Below are positions 46,028 through 56,750 of a stretch of DNA of 64,000 nucleotides, piece after piece. Location: the NCBI GenBank assembly GCA_004570955.1, contig SPPL01000001.1, positions 1-64,000 on the forward strand. Direction: 5' to 3'. The notes under the pieces were generated by a model. That model saw only the letters and a program-made list of their open reading frames with translations, ran no database searches and was not told the origin of the DNA. Origin of the DNA: Jeotgalicoccus nanhaiensis. GTDB taxonomy: Bacteria; Bacillota; Bacilli; Staphylococcales; Salinicoccaceae. The translations under genes and the position numbers were made by a program. How positions within the stretch are numbered: the first letter of the stretch is position 1; every line of letters starts with the position of its first letter.

Positions 46028-49000
46028 CTAGATGTCAAAGATTGACAGCTGGGCTTTGTCCGGCAGATGATCAAGACTCCCGAGTTCGGTCAGGTAATCG
46101 ATCAGTTTCTGTGAGACGCCGGCTTTTTTATTTAAATCTTCTTTAGAGATAAAACCCTCGTCCTCGCGCGTTTCCACTATTCTTCTTGCAACTGAAGCAC
46201 CGAGGCCCGGCACCGCTATAAACGGCGGGATCAGCGTGTCGCCTTCAATAATAAAGTCGAAGGCGTCCGACTTGTCGACGCTGACAGGCTGCATTTTAAA
46301 TCCGCGCTGCGCCATTTCATTGACCAGTTCCAGCACGACGAGTGTATCTTTTTCTTTTTTCGACAGCTCCTGGAAGTTCTGGTTCAGTTCATTGACGCGG
46401 TGGCGGATAGTATCTTTATCTTTGACCATCGTCAGAAGATCAAAGTCCGTTGCCCGTACTGTAAAGTAGCTCGCATAGTAAAAGAGCGGGTGATGCACTT
46501 TAAAGTAGGCAATTCTGACCGAGTTCAGCACGTAGGCTGCGGCGTGAGCTTTAGGGAACATGTATTTAATTTTTTTGCACGATTCAATGTACCATTTCTC
46601 AACACCGTTATCTTTCATCGCCTGCTCGTGCTCTTCAGTCAGACCTTTCCCTTTACGCACTTTTTCCATAATGTTAAACGCAAGACTCGGTTCCAGCCCT
46701 TTGTACATCAGGGTTACCATAATGTCATCCCGGCAGCCGATAACATTTGACAGGTCGCACGTCCCTTTCCGGATTAAATCCTGGGCGTTGCCGAGCCAGA
46801 CATCCGTTCCGTGGGACAGTCCTGAAATCTGAACGAGTTCACTGAAGGTCGACGGTTTCGTATCTTCCAGCATCTGACGGACAAAGCCCGTTCCGAATTC
46901 CGGAATGCCGAGCGTTCCCGTTTTACATAAAATCTGATCCGGTGTTACACCGAGAGATTCAGGGCCGCTGAACAATTTCATCGTTTCCTTGTCGTCGGTC
47001 GGCACGGTGGTCGGATCGATGCCGGATAAATCCTGCAGCATGCGGATCATCGTCGGGTCATCGTGTCCGAGTATATCGAGTTTTAATAAGTTGTTATCGA
47101 TTGAGTGAAAGTCAAAGTGCGTCGTCTTCCATTCGGCTTCGACATCATCAGCCGGATACTGAATCGGAGTAAAGTCGTATATATCCATGTTGTCCGGCAC
47201 AACGATAATACCGCCCGGGTGCTGGCCCGTCGTCCGTTTAACGCCGGAACAGCCGAGTACGAGGCGGTCGATCTCAGCCCCCCGCTTATGCAGTCCGTTA
47301 TCGTTGAGATAACCTTTAACGTAACCGAAGGCCGTTTTTTCTGCGACCGTGCCGATAGTCCCTGCGCGGTAAACGTAGTCCACCCCAAACAAATCTTTCG
47401 TATAGTTATGCGCTTTAGGCTGATAGACACCGCTGAAGTTTAAGTCGATATCAGGCACCTTATCCCCTTTAAATCCGAGGAAGGTTTCAAAGGGAATATC
47501 CTGACCTTCTTTAATTAAATCAACATCGCACTTACTGCATTTTTTATCGGGCAAGTCATAACCGCTCGATACCGAACCGTCGGTAAAGAACTCCGACTCT
47601 TTACACTCGGGACAGACATAATGAGGCGGCAGCGGATTGACTTCGGTAATTTCAGTCATTGTTGCGACTAAACTCGACCCGACGGAACCCCGTGAACCTA
47701 CCAGATAGCCGTCATCAAGCGAGCGCTTAACGAGCTTGTGCGAAATCAGGTAAATAACCGCAAAGCCGTTGCCGATAATACTCTCGAGCTCTTTTTCAAG
47801 GCGGTCCACTACAATTTGCGGCACCTCTTCGCCATACAGTGCTTTTGCGTTGTCGTAGCTCATCTGTCTGATTTCTTCTTCCGCACCGTCAATTTTCGGC
47901 GGATACAGATCTTTCTTAATCACTTCAACTTTGTCGATCATGTTCGCTATTTTCTGCGTATTCTCGACGACGATTTCAAAGGCAGTATCTTCATCGAGAA
48001 AATCAAACAGTTCGAGCATTTCTTCTGTAGAACGGAAATGCGCTTCCGGTAAATTACCGCGGGACAGCGGGTTACCCGGATTCGATTTCACTAAAATGTC
48101 CCGGGACAGTTTATCGGACTCTTCAAGGTAATGGACATTGCCGGTTGCAACGACCGGTTTACCCAGCTCCTTGCCGAGCTTAATAATATTTTCAATAATT
48201 TCTTCAAGGGTCGCCTCATCGCGTACCACTTCCCGGTCTAAAAGACGCTGGTAAAGGGGTTTTGGAAATACTTCGAGATAATCGTAAAAGTGCGCTTTAT
48301 TTCTCGCTTCTTCATAGGATTTCTGCATCATGGCTGTAAAAACTTCACCGTTGTCGCAGGCGCTGCCGATTAAGAGTCCTTCGCGGTGTTCTTCCAGCAC
48401 CTGGCGTTTAATTCGTGCAGACCGGTAAAAGTGATCGGTCAGCGACAGGCTGACAATTTTAAATAAGTTTTTTAAGCCCGTATTGTTCTGAACCAGTATA
48501 GAGACATGTGTCGGCATAGCCCGCTTATACGAATCGCTGTTTGACAGACTCGAATTTATATCTTTGTGGTTCGTAATCCCGTAATCAGCTTTCAGCTGCG
48601 CCATCATTTTAATGAAAATATAAGCGGTGGCTTCCGCATCGTAAATCGCTCTGTGATGCTGAGTTAAATCAACGTTGTACTGCTTCGCCAGAATATTCAG
48701 GCCGTGTTTTTTCATCTTGGTATTAATTGTGCGCGACAGCTCGAGCGTATCGATAACACCGTTCGTCGATTTGCCGAAACCTTCTTTTTCATATGCTTCA
48801 TCGATAAAGCCCATGTCAAAGCTCGCATTGTGCGCAACGAATATAGCATCGCCGACCCACTCTTTAAAGTCTGTAATAACAGAACTGATGTCCGGTGCGC
48901 CGACCAGCATATCATCGGTAATCCCGGTTAGTTCTTTAATCAGTTCCGACAGCTTTTCTCCGGGGTTGCTGAAACGTTCAAATTTATCGATGACTTCGCC

Positions 49001-50311
49001 GTTTTTCACTTTAACTCCGGCAAGCTCGATGATTGAATCATACTTTGATGACAGTCCCGTCGTCTCCACGTCAAAGACCACAAATTCGTGATCTTCAAGA
49101 GAGTAATCCTGGGGCTTGTAAGCAATTGGGGCGCCGTCGTCGACCAGCATGCCCTCCATGCCGAAAATCATCTTAAAGTCATCGTCGCCGCTCGTTGCGT
49201 TAAAGGCATCCGGAAAGGCCTGTACGTTGTTGTGGTCCGTTACCGCAAGGGCTGAATGACCGTACTGTTTCGCACGTTTAATATATTCTGTAATACTCGT
49301 CATGCCGTCCATCTGGCTCATCGTTGAGTGCAGGTGAAGCTCCACGCGTTTTTTATCGGCATTATCACGCTTCGGTTTCTTATTAACCGCCGTTAAATTT
49401 CGGATATTTAAGACCATATCTTTCGTAAATTCATCGTATTCCACCCGGCCTTCGATAATGACCCAGTCGCCTTCTTCCAGCACTTCGAAAACTTCGTCAT
49501 CATTTTTACCGTGACGGGAAAACATTTTTGCCATAATCGAATCCGTGTAGTCGGTTAATTTCAGCTGCAGGATTTTACGCCCGCTCCGGAGATCGCGTAC
49601 TTCTTTTGAAAAAATATGCCCTTCAATTTTGACACTGTATTCTTCATCAAAAATATTTTCTAAAGGACGCACACCGTCAAAGGTTTGCGGTTTGCCGATT
49701 TGTTTTGGCACATTGCCTTTGCGCTCAGTCTCCTCCGCCTGTTTTTCCCTGTCGGAAATAAACTGGGTAATGAGTGCCTCCCGTTCATCGCTGATTCTAT
49801 TTTCAAGCGCTTCTGACAGCGATGACTGCAGATCATCGTCAATCGTTACTTCAAGTCCGTTTAAATGAATGCCGAAATACTTATATGCATTCAGCAGGTT
49901 GCCGTTGATATGCCTGTTGAAATGCGACTGTTCAATTGAATTCTTAACCGCGATATAAAGCACACCGTTATCGAGTTTTTTAGCTGTTCTTTCCAGCTGG
50001 TGCTTTATATTGTCATTGATAGAAAGACTGTGTACTGCGAGCGGGAAATAGTCTGTTACGAGCTGTTCATCGAACTCTGCAGCCGACATGATCAGTTCCG
50101 TTTTTGCAATGTCTTTAAATGCTTTATTTATGTTAGCACTCATCATTTGGTACAGCGCGCTCGGTATAATGCGCGATGTTGTCAGATGAAACTGCCAGAT
50201 CCGTGCATCATCATCGACAACGACACGCGACAGCTCAGCGTCTTCCAAATAATTATTCTGAGTGATATTTGCCTGTTCAAGTAAAATCTTTAATTTATCG
50301 TGGCTTTCCAA
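46028..50311 (-). CDS. polC: DNA polymerase III PolC, Gram-positive replicative polymerase
   Basis: This 1427-residue PolC has an N-terminal region and OB fold (VIIEGRVEYDE near 285), a PHP domain (RVELHLHSTMSQMDG) split by a DEDD proofreading exonuclease (VFDVETTGLSSKYDSIIELAG, given by its ends), then the polymerase palm with PDIDLNFSG and the Cys-rich zinc element CPECKESEF...KCSKC just before it. This domain order is diagnostic of PolC rather than DnaE. The start appears to be TTG at 50311, with GGGAG about 10 bases upstream. It lies between proS and rimP, as in other Firmicutes. Confidence 0.97.
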   Translation of the reverse strand: MESHDKLKILLEQANITQNNYLEDAELSRVVVDDDARIWQFHLTTSRIIPSALYQMMSANINKAFKDIAKTELIMSAAEFDEQLVTDYFPLAVHSLSINDNIKHQLERTAKKLDNGVLYIAVKNSIEQSHFNRHINGNLLNAYKYFGIHLNGLEVTIDDDLQSSLSEALENRISDEREALITQFISDREKQAEETERKGNVPKQIGKPQTFDGVRPLENIFDEEYSVKIEGHIFSKEVRDLRSGRKILQLKLTDYTDSIMAKMFSRHGKNDDEVFEVLEEGDWVIIEGRVEYDEFTKDMVLNIRNLTAVNKKPKRDNADKKRVELHLHSTMSQMDGMTSITEYIKRAKQYGHSALAVTDHNNVQAFPDAFNATSGDDDFKMIFGMEGMLVDDGAPIAYKPQDYSLEDHEFVVFDVETTGLSSKYDSIIELAGVKVKNGEVIDKFERFSNPGEKLSELIKELTGITDDMLVGAPDISSVITDFKEWVGDAIFVAHNASFDMGFIDEAYEKEGFGKSTNGVIDTLELSRTINTKMKKHGLNILAKQYNVDLTQHHRAIYDAEATAYIFIKMMAQLKADYGITNHKDINSSLSNSDSYKRAMPTHVSILVQNNTGLKNLFKIVSLSLTDHFYRSARIKRQVLEEHREGLLIGSACDNGEVFTAMMQKSYEEARNKAHFYDYLEVFPKPLYQRLLDREVVRDEATLEEIIENIIKLGKELGKPVVATGNVHYLEESDKLSRDILVKSNPGNPLSRGNLPEAHFRSTEEMLELFDFLDEDTAFEIVVENTQKIANMIDKVEVIKKDLYPPKIDGAEEEIRQMSYDNAKALYGEEVPQIVVDRLEKELESIIGNGFAVIYLISHKLVKRSLDDGYLVGSRGSVGSSLVATMTEITEVNPLPPHYVCPECKESEFFTDGSVSSGYDLPDKKCSKCDVDLIKEGQDIPFETFLGFKGDKVPDIDLNFSGVYQPKAHNYTKDLFGVDYVYRAGTIGTVAEKTAFGYVKGYLNDNGLHKRGAEIDRLVLGCSGVKRTTGQHPGGIIVVPDNMDIYDFTPIQYPADDVEAEWKTTHFDFHSIDNNLLKLDILGHDDPTMIRMLQDLSGIDPTTVPTDDKETMKLFSGPESLGVTPDQILCKTGTLGIPEFGTGFVRQMLEDTKPSTFSELVQISGLSHGTDVWLGNAQDLIRKGTCDLSNVIGCRDDIMVTLMYKGLEPSLAFNIMEKVRKGKGLTEEHEQAMKDNGVEKWYIESCKKIKYMFPKAHAAAYVLNSVRIAYFKVHHPLFYYASYFTVRATDFDLLTMVKDKDTIRHRVNELNQNFQELSKKEKDTLVVLELVNEMAQRGFKMQPVSVDKSDAFDFIIEGDTLIPPFIAVPGLGASVARRIVETREDEGFISKEDLNKKAGVSQKLIDYLTELGSLDHLPDKAQLSIFDI

Positions 50312-50362
50312 TTAGAAAACACTCCCAGTTAAAAATTCCACATCCTGCGCCTGTCTTCCTAG

Positions 50363-50391
50363 AAAAACGCGTAAATCTAAGATTTACGCGT
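50363..50391 (-). terminator. proS: Intrinsic terminator overlapping the proS stop codon
   Basis: ACGCGTAAATC and GATTTACGCGT pair perfectly on the minus strand and are followed by TTTTTC. The proS stop TAA lies in the left arm of the stem, so the last codons of proS are part of the terminator. Confidence 0.85.
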
Positions 50392-52078
50392 AGTCATTGT
50401 CTGCAAGATATGATGTTAAGTCTGTAATCCGCACTTCTGTAGATTCTTCGTCAAGACGGCCTTTCACTTCGACTATGCCGTCTTTCGCGCCGCGTCCGAC
50501 GACGATTCTTACAGGCAGGCCGATCAGTTCCGAATCGGCAAATTTAACGCCTGCGCGCTCGTTGCGGTCATCGTACAGCACACGGTGGTTTTTCGATAAA
50601 ATATCGTAAATTTCCGCAGCCGTGCCGGTAATCGTTTCATCCTTCGTATTCGCAGTAATAAGGTGAATATCAAAAGGTGTGACTGATTTCGGCCAGTAGA
50701 TACCTTTGTCATCGTTATGGCTTTCGACGATTGCCGAAAGCACGCGTGAAATCCCGATACCGTAACAGCCCATTAAGACCGGTTTTGCACGGCCGTTCTG
50801 GTCGAGTACGTTGAAATCCATAGCTTCGGAATATTTAGTGCCGAGTTTAAATACCTGACCGACTTCAATACCGCGCATGAATTTAGCCGGACCTGAACCG
50901 TCAGCAACCGTTTCACCTTCGTTAATAAATCTGAAGTCACCCGTACCGGCTGCTTCGAAGTCGCGTTCATGGTTCACATTTAATAAGTGATAACCCGTTT
51001 CATTGGCCCCGACCGGATAATTTCTCATCGCTTCGACCTGGTAATCAAGATAGACGGGAATTGGTGAACCGACAGGACCGAGAGAACCGGGTGCTGCATT
51101 CAATTCTGCTGTAATTTCTTCATCCGCTGCCATATCGATCATTTCAGTATTAAAGTAAGCTTTCACTTTAACATCGTTCAGCTCCTGGTCCCCGCGGATA
51201 ACAATCATTTTCAGACCGTCTTCCGTTTTAACAACCATCGTTTTAGTCGTTAAAGTTAAATCGGCATCGAGGAAATCGGCAAGTTCTTTTACCGTGCCGA
51301 TATCAGGTGTCGCGATTTTTTCAGTTTCAAGCATTTCTTCAGTACTGCGCTCTTCTGGCGGTGTACATTCTGCTTTTTCAATGTTTGCAGCATAGCTGCT
51401 TTCATCTGTGTAAACGATAGTATCTTCACCGATATCTGCAAGCGCCATAAATTCATGTGTGTGGCTGCCTCCGATAGAGCCGCCGTCCGCCTCGACTGCT
51501 CTGTAGTTTAAGTCGAGACGCGTAAAGATGCGGCTGTAGGCGTCGTACATATCTCTGTACGTTTTATCTAGCGATTCTTCATCGATATGGAAAGAGTAAG
51601 CGTCTTTCATTATAAATTCACGTCCGCGGAGCAGGCCGAATCTCGGTCTTAATTCATCGCGGAATTTCGTTTGAATCTGGAATAAGGTAAGCGGCAGCTT
51701 TTTATAGCTTTTCAGTTCATCGCGGACGAGCGAAGTAATTACTTCTTCGTGTGTCGGCCCGAGAGCAAACTCCCTGTCATGACGGTCGCGGATTCTCATA
51801 AGCTCTTTGCCGTATGCATCCCATCTGCCCGATTCTTCCCATAATTCGCGGGGGTGCAGCACCGGCAGGTGCACTTCGGCACCGCCGATATTCATCATTT
51901 CCTCACGCACAATATCCTGAATATTGTTCAGCACCAGCTGCGTGATCGGCAAATATGCATATATACCGCGTGCGAGCTGTTTAATCATACCTGACTTCAG
52001 CATCAGGCGGTGGCTTAAACTTTCGGCTTCTGTTGGTGTTTCCCTAAGTGTAGGGATAAACATTTGTGATTGCCTCAT
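50384..52078 (-). CDS. proS: Prolyl-tRNA synthetase
   Basis: This 564-residue class II synthetase is of the bacterial type: motif 2 is in [25 protein letters not shown] (given by its ends) and motif 3 in [15 protein letters not shown] YbaK-like editing insertion lies at about 220-380, and an anticodon-binding domain ends the protein. It follows rseP by 12 bases, so there is no room for its own T-box leader. Confidence 0.96.
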   Translation of the reverse strand: MRQSQMFIPTLRETPTEAESLSHRLMLKSGMIKQLARGIYAYLPITQLVLNNIQDIVREEMMNIGGAEVHLPVLHPRELWEESGRWDAYGKELMRIRDRHDREFALGPTHEEVITSLVRDELKSYKKLPLTLFQIQTKFRDELRPRFGLLRGREFIMKDAYSFHIDEESLDKTYRDMYDAYSRIFTRLDLNYRAVEADGGSIGGSHTHEFMALADIGEDTIVYTDESSYAANIEKAECTPPEERSTEEMLETEKIATPDIGTVKELADFLDADLTLTTKTMVVKTEDGLKMIVIRGDQELNDVKVKAYFNTEMIDMAADEEITAELNAAPGSLGPVGSPIPVYLDYQVEAMRNYPVGANETGYHLLNVNHERDFEAAGTGDFRFINEGETVADGSGPAKFMRGIEVGQVFKLGTKYSEAMDFNVLDQNGRAKPVLMGCYGIGISRVLSAIVESHNDDKGIYWPKSVTPFDIHLITANTKDETITGTAAEIYDILSKNHRVLYDDRNERAGVKFADSELIGLPVRIVVGRGAKDGIVEVKGRLDEESTEVRITDLTSYLADNDYA

Positions 52079-52090
52079 ATTGTTTCACTC

Positions 52091-53374
52091 CTATAAGAAA
52101 AATGTTTTAATGTCGTTCCAGGTGACGAGCACCATGATGACTAAGACGAATAATACGCCGATTAACTGTATGTTCAATTCCACTTTGCGGTTCAGCGGAC
52201 GTCTGAAAATTCCTTCATAGAGCACGAATAAAATTCTTCCGCCGTCGAGTGCCGGAATCGGCAGTAAGTTCATTATACCTAAATTCACACTGAGCAGCGC
52301 AGTAAAGTTCATCAGCACTAAAATGCCCTGTGATGCGACTGTTTCCGTTACTTTATAAATACCAACCGGGCCGTTCAGCATATCAAAACTGAAGGTGCCG
52401 GCAAAAATCGTGCCGATCATATTGACGACGAGTTCAAAGATGAGTGACATGCTGGACACAGTTTCTTCGATTCCCCACCATACGGGGGCAATCACGCCGT
52501 CTTCAAAGTCTCTGCCGACACCGATGATAAGACGTTCCTGCACAGTGCCGTCAGGCAATTCCGTCGATTCAACCGTCGGTTCGAGCGTTGCCGTCCGCGA
52601 TTCTTCTCCGGATTCAATCATCAGTTCCTGAGGATTGCCTTCGCCTTCTTGAATCAGCTGGGTCATATGGCTCCAGCTGTCGACTTCTGTACCGTCGATG
52701 GAACGGATGCGGTCGCCTTCTTCCAGATTAATTTCCGCAGCAGGCGTATCTTCCATAACCGTACCGACAATCGGCTCATCAACCGGTTTTCCCTGGATGT
52801 AAAACAGGATAGTAAATAAAACAAAAGCGAGCAGGAAATTAAAAAGCGGTCCGGCAAACAGCGTTAAGAAACGCTGCCAGACACTCTTACTTTCAAATCT
52901 GCCGGACAAGGGTGCGATACGTTCGAGCTCCGAGTTTTCAACGAAGTAGCATTCATCGCTGAAATAATAAGTCGCTTCACTGTTGTCATTCAGTTTTAAT
53001 CCGGTGACGTACATCCGTTCAGAGATGTCGCTGTCGACGACTTCAATCTCTTCGACATGCTGGAAATTGTGTTTATCATCTAATAAGATGTGTGTAATTT
53101 CATCGTTCTGGTTTAATTTAATATTGATGCGCATACCGGCATTCAGCGGATTAACTTCCATATCTTTTGAAGCCATCCGCACGTATCCGCCGATTGGCAA
53201 CAGACGCACCGTGTACTGCGTATCGTTGTATTTATATGAAAAGATTTTCGGTCCCATACCGATGGCAAATTCCGGACACATAATTCCTGCACGTTTTGCA
53301 AAGAACATATGACCGAATTCATGTACGGTTACAAGCACACCGAAAACGACTATAAATGCTAAAATTCCTGTCAC
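52091..53374 (-). CDS. rseP: Site-2 zinc metalloprotease RseP/RasP
   Basis: This intramembrane protease has the zinc motif HEFGH at 18-22 in the first membrane helix, a central PDZ domain (EEGDRIRSIDGTEVDSW), and the second active-site motif PALDGGRILF near the third or fourth helix. It cleaves membrane-anchored regulators and signal peptide remnants. The order dxr-rseP-proS-polC matches other Firmicutes. Confidence 0.95.
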   Translation of the reverse strand: MTGILAFIVVFGVLVTVHEFGHMFFAKRAGIMCPEFAIGMGPKIFSYKYNDTQYTVRLLPIGGYVRMASKDMEVNPLNAGMRINIKLNQNDEITHILLDDKHNFQHVEEIEVVDSDISERMYVTGLKLNDNSEATYYFSDECYFVENSELERIAPLSGRFESKSVWQRFLTLFAGPLFNFLLAFVLFTILFYIQGKPVDEPIVGTVMEDTPAAEINLEEGDRIRSIDGTEVDSWSHMTQLIQEGEGNPQELMIESGEESRTATLEPTVESTELPDGTVQERLIIGVGRDFEDGVIAPVWWGIEETVSSMSLIFELVVNMIGTIFAGTFSFDMLNGPVGIYKVTETVASQGILVLMNFTALLSVNLGIMNLLPIPALDGGRILFVLYEGIFRRPLNRKVELNIQLIGVLFVLVIMVLVTWNDIKTFFL

Positions 53375-53379
53375 TTACT

Positions 53380-54507
53380 TCACCTCATATTTGATTTATA
53401 GCGCGCGTCAAGGCTCAGTATCGTTTCAAGGTCGGGATTTTGAATATTCTCGTGCTGCAGCATGCGGGCTTCAACGATTTCTTCAATTTCCAAAAACTTA
53501 ATTCTGCCCTGTAAAAATTCTCCGACTGCGTATTCATTCGCAGCGTTCATTACCGTCGGCAGTGTACCGCCTGCTTCGAGCGCATCATAAGCGAATTTTA
53601 ACATTTTAAAGCGGTCAAAATCCATTGGTTTGAAGTTAAGCTGTGATAATTCACTGAGAGACAGCGGATTATCTTTGTGAATTCTCTCTGGATGCGTAAA
53701 GGCGTACTGGATAGCCGTTCTCATATCGGAGTTGCCAAGCTGCGCCATAATACTGTTATCGATAAATTCCACCATCGAATGAATGATGCTTTCCTTATGC
53801 AGCAATGTTTTAATCTCTGAAACTTCGACGTCGAATAAATGTTTTGCTTCGATAACTTCAAAACCTTTATTCATCATGGTGGCAGAATCGATTGTAATCT
53901 TCTGTCCCATCGACCAGTTCGGGTGATTTAAGGCATCTTTTAAAGTGACGCTGCCGAGTTCATCGCGCGAAAGATCTCTGAAGGAACCGCCGCTTGCCGT
54001 AATAATCAAGCTGCTGATTTCCTTTTCATTTTCGCCTTTTAAACATTGAAACAGAGCCGAATGCTCTGAATCGACAGGAATAATCTGCACATTCTTTTCA
54101 CGTGCGCGCTCCATCACAAGATCGCCAGCTGCAACTAGAGTTTCTTTGTTTGCAAGAGCAATATCAGTTCCTGCGTCGATAGCAGCAAGTGTCGACCTTA
54201 AGCCCACACTTCCAAGTATTGCTGTTAAGAGCAGGTCGCTGTTAAATTCAGCAACTGCAAGAAGACCTTCTTCCCCGGAAGTAAATTCTACATGCGGATA
54301 TTTACTTTGCAGTTCTTTAAGAGCATCTCTGTCTTGCACCGATACTAAAGGCGGATGAAAGTCTGTTAAAATTTCATTCAGCTTAGCTAAATTGCGGCCG
54401 GCAGAAATTGCACCGAGTTTAAAATGTTCCGGATTTTTTTTAATGATATCCAGTGCCTGGGTCCCGATAGAACCTGTAACACCGAGTATAGAAATGGTTT
54501 TTATCAT
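53380..54507 (-). CDS. dxr: 1-deoxy-D-xylulose 5-phosphate reductoisomerase
   Basis: Dxr is the second enzyme of the MEP isoprenoid pathway. The NADPH loop is GVTGSIGTQALDII near 8-21, and the substrate/metal stretch includes PVDSEHSALFQCL and SGGSFRDL. Staphylococcus uses the mevalonate route instead, so its presence fits Jeotgalicoccus/Salinicoccus-type relatives or Bacillus-like ancestry. ATG at 54507 has AGGTGA 6 bases upstream; the longer frame overlaps it. Confidence 0.95.
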   Translation of the reverse strand: MIKTISILGVTGSIGTQALDIIKKNPEHFKLGAISAGRNLAKLNEILTDFHPPLVSVQDRDALKELQSKYPHVEFTSGEEGLLAVAEFNSDLLLTAILGSVGLRSTLAAIDAGTDIALANKETLVAAGDLVMERAREKNVQIIPVDSEHSALFQCLKGENEKEISSLIITASGGSFRDLSRDELGSVTLKDALNHPNWSMGQKITIDSATMMNKGFEVIEAKHLFDVEVSEIKTLLHKESIIHSMVEFIDNSIMAQLGNSDMRTAIQYAFTHPERIHKDNPLSLSELSQLNFKPMDFDRFKMLKFAYDALEAGGTLPTVMNAANEYAVGEFLQGRIKFLEIEEIVEARMLQHENIQNPDLETILSLDARYKSNMR

Positions 54508-54522
54508 AGTATTCACCTGTTA

Positions 54523-55308
54523 TTATGAAATGATCGGTAAGATGTTCATCAGGGGCAGTACGAAGATGAAACTGTCAAAGCGGTCTAGTATACCGCCGTG
54601 TCCCGGTAAAAATGTGCCTGAGTCTTTGACGTCAAAGTGACGTTTCAAAGCGGATTCCACGAGGTCTCCCATCTGCCCGAAGATGCTGAGAACGATAGTA
54701 AACGGAATTAAGAGCCACAGCGAACCTTCCATCAGGCCTGTGAAGACGAAAACCACCGGTATAAGCACCGATACGAGGGTGCCGCCGAGCGACCCTTCTA
54801 TCGTCTTGTTCGGACTGATCTGCGGCCACAATTTTCTTCTGCCGAATGCTTTTCCGAACAGATAAGCTCCCGTATCCGTCAGCCAGACGATGAGGAGTGC
54901 ATATAAAATATAAATCAGGCCGGATTCCCGCGTCTCAAAAAAGTACATGAAGCCGATGCCGATATAAGCAACTGCAAGGACGCAGAAACCCATATCAACA
55001 AAGGTAAATCTGTTTTTTGACACTACTGTCGTCGACAGCATAATAAGTGCCAGCGCCACGATAATTTCCAGCTGGAAATCAGCGATTGCCGGTGAAAAGG
55101 ATTCCTGCGGAATTAATACCATGCAGAGAGCAATTAAAGATAAAATACCCGGCAGTGAAACGATGTGAATCCGGTTCATCTTTAAAATTTCGTAAAGCCC
55201 CGTAATCGCCATGAGGTAGACTAAAATTAACAGCGGCCATGAGCCGATTATTACAATCGGCAAAAATAACAGCAGTGCAATGACTGCAGTTATCGTTCTA
55301 GTCTTCAT
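54523..55308 (-). CDS. cdsA: Phosphatidate cytidylyltransferase
   Basis: CdsA forms CDP-diacylglycerol for phospholipid synthesis. It has about seven membrane helices and the family signature near the end: SALKRHFDVKDSG followed by LPGHGGILDRFDS. SPNKTIEGSLGG lies in the preceding loop. It overlaps uppS by 11 bases and precedes dxr, the normal order. 261 residues. Confidence 0.95.
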   Translation of the reverse strand: MKTRTITAVIALLLFLPIVIIGSWPLLILVYLMAITGLYEILKMNRIHIVSLPGILSLIALCMVLIPQESFSPAIADFQLEIIVALALIMLSTTVVSKNRFTFVDMGFCVLAVAYIGIGFMYFFETRESGLIYILYALLIVWLTDTGAYLFGKAFGRRKLWPQISPNKTIEGSLGGTLVSVLIPVVFVFTGLMEGSLWLLIPFTIVLSIFGQMGDLVESALKRHFDVKDSGTFLPGHGGILDRFDSFIFVLPLMNILPIIS

Positions 55309-56059
55309 CTATTACATCCTCCTCATTTAAGCCTCCAAAACGCCGGTCTCTCTTTTGATACTGAAGTATCAGCTCATCCATTTCTTCAGTTGAGAATTCT
55401 GGCCACAGCGTATGTGAAAAGAACAGTTCGCTGTAGGAGGCCTGCCATAATAAGAAATTACTCAGCCGGTATTCGCCTGAAGTTCTAATAATCATTTCAG
55501 GGTCCGGCATATCTTTAGTCATTAAATAATCATCGAAAGTCTTACTGTCGAGAGCTTCAGCATCAAGTGTGCCTGCGAGAACATCACTCATCATTTCTTT
55601 TACTGCCCCGATCAGTTCGTCGCGTCCGCCGTAGTTCAGAGCAAAGACGAGTGTGAGTCCGGTGTTGTCCGCTGTTTTATCAATTGCGGTCTGGACTGCT
55701 TTACGCGTGTGCTTCGGCAGTGCCTCGAAATCTCCAATTGTTTTCACAACCACATTTTTTTCAATCAGTTCCGGTAAAAACGTGCTGAGAAAATCGGTCG
55801 GAAGCTTTAGCAGATAGTTCACTTCGCTCTTTGGACGGGACCAGTTTTCTGTTGAAAACGCATAGAGCGTTAAATACTTAAGTTTTATATCTGCAGCATG
55901 TCTCACGATGCGTTTTACATTCTGCATTCCTTCGTAATGACCTTTTATACGGGGCATACTGCGCAATTTCGCGTATCTGCCGTTGCCATCCATAATAATC
56001 GCAATATGTTCCGGTAGTGGTCTCTCAGTCAGAGATTTATCTTTAGTCGCTTTAAACAT
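55298..56059 (-). CDS. uppS: Undecaprenyl (isoprenyl) diphosphate synthase
   Basis: This cis-prenyltransferase makes the C55 carrier for wall polymers. The first motif is HIAIIMDGNGRYA, with catalytic Asp at about D24, then YAFSTENWSRP and the RTSGEYRLSNFLLWQ stretch near the end. ATG at 56059 has GGAGG 6 bases upstream; the six-codon longer frame is not supported. Next to cdsA and dxr. Confidence 0.95.
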   Translation of the reverse strand: MFKATKDKSLTERPLPEHIAIIMDGNGRYAKLRSMPRIKGHYEGMQNVKRIVRHAADIKLKYLTLYAFSTENWSRPKSEVNYLLKLPTDFLSTFLPELIEKNVVVKTIGDFEALPKHTRKAVQTAIDKTADNTGLTLVFALNYGGRDELIGAVKEMMSDVLAGTLDAEALDSKTFDDYLMTKDMPDPEMIIRTSGEYRLSNFLLWQASYSELFFSHTLWPEFSTEEMDELILQYQKRDRRFGGLNEEDVIDED

Positions 56060-56143
56060 GACGATCCTCCGTGCCAAATATGTATCTGTAATAAATTTTA
56101 ATATACTTCTTCAATTATTTTATTTTAACATAGTTATATAATA

Positions 56144-56173
56144 AAAAAACAGGTAAGTCCCCTTACCTGTTTC
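56144..56173 (-). terminator. frr: Intrinsic terminator after frr
   Basis: AAACAGGTAAG and CTTACCTGTTT pair on the minus strand around GGGA and are followed by a T run. It lies a few bases after the frr stop. Confidence 0.88.
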
Positions 56174-56178
56174 TAAGA

Positions 56179-56736
56179 TTAAACTTCGAGAATATCTTTT
56201 TCTTTAGCGTCGCACATTGCATCCACTTCTGCGATGTACTTATCTGTCAGTTTCTGAACGTCGTCCGTCATATTTCTCAGTTCGTCTTCTGAAATATCTC
56301 CGGACTTTTCTGATGCTTTCAATTCGTCATTTGAATCACGGCGGACGTTGCGGATTGCGACTTTAGCAGTTTCGCCTTCTTTGCGTGCATCTTTAACGAA
56401 TTCCTTCCGGCGTTCTTCAGTCAGCTGAGGAACGGTAATACGAATCAGGGTGCCGTCACTTGTCGGATTGACCCCGAGGTCCGCTTTTTGAATTGCTTTC
56501 AAAACATCGTCAACAGAGCTTTTATCGTAAGGCTGAACAACCAGCATACGCGCTTCAGGCACGCTGATGCTTGCCAGCTGATTCAGCGGTGTCGGTGCAC
56601 CGTAATAGTCAACATGAACACGGTCCAGCATACTTGAGTTTGCAGCGCCTGTACGGATTGAAGCGAGTTCACGGCTCAGGCTGTCGATTGATTTCTTCAT
56701 TTTGTCTTCAGTTGTTTTCAAAACGGATTCACTCAT
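56179..56736 (-). CDS. frr: Ribosome recycling factor
   Basis: This 185-residue RRF has [23 protein letters not shown] near 24 (given by its ends) and the conserved [11 protein letters not shown] in the middle. It releases ribosomes from mRNA together with EF-G. AGGAG precedes the start. It follows pyrH by 14 bases. Confidence 0.97.
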   Translation of the reverse strand: MSESVLKTTEDKMKKSIDSLSRELASIRTGAANSSMLDRVHVDYYGAPTPLNQLASISVPEARMLVVQPYDKSSVDDVLKAIQKADLGVNPTSDGTLIRITVPQLTEERRKEFVKDARKEGETAKVAIRNVRRDSNDELKASEKSGDISEDELRNMTDDVQKLTDKYIAEVDAMCDAKEKDILEV

Positions 56737-56750
56737 ATTAATATCTTCTC

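Noticed and set aside
52079-52090. T-box leader for proS
   Set aside because: Only 12 bases separate rseP from proS, too little for a T-box.
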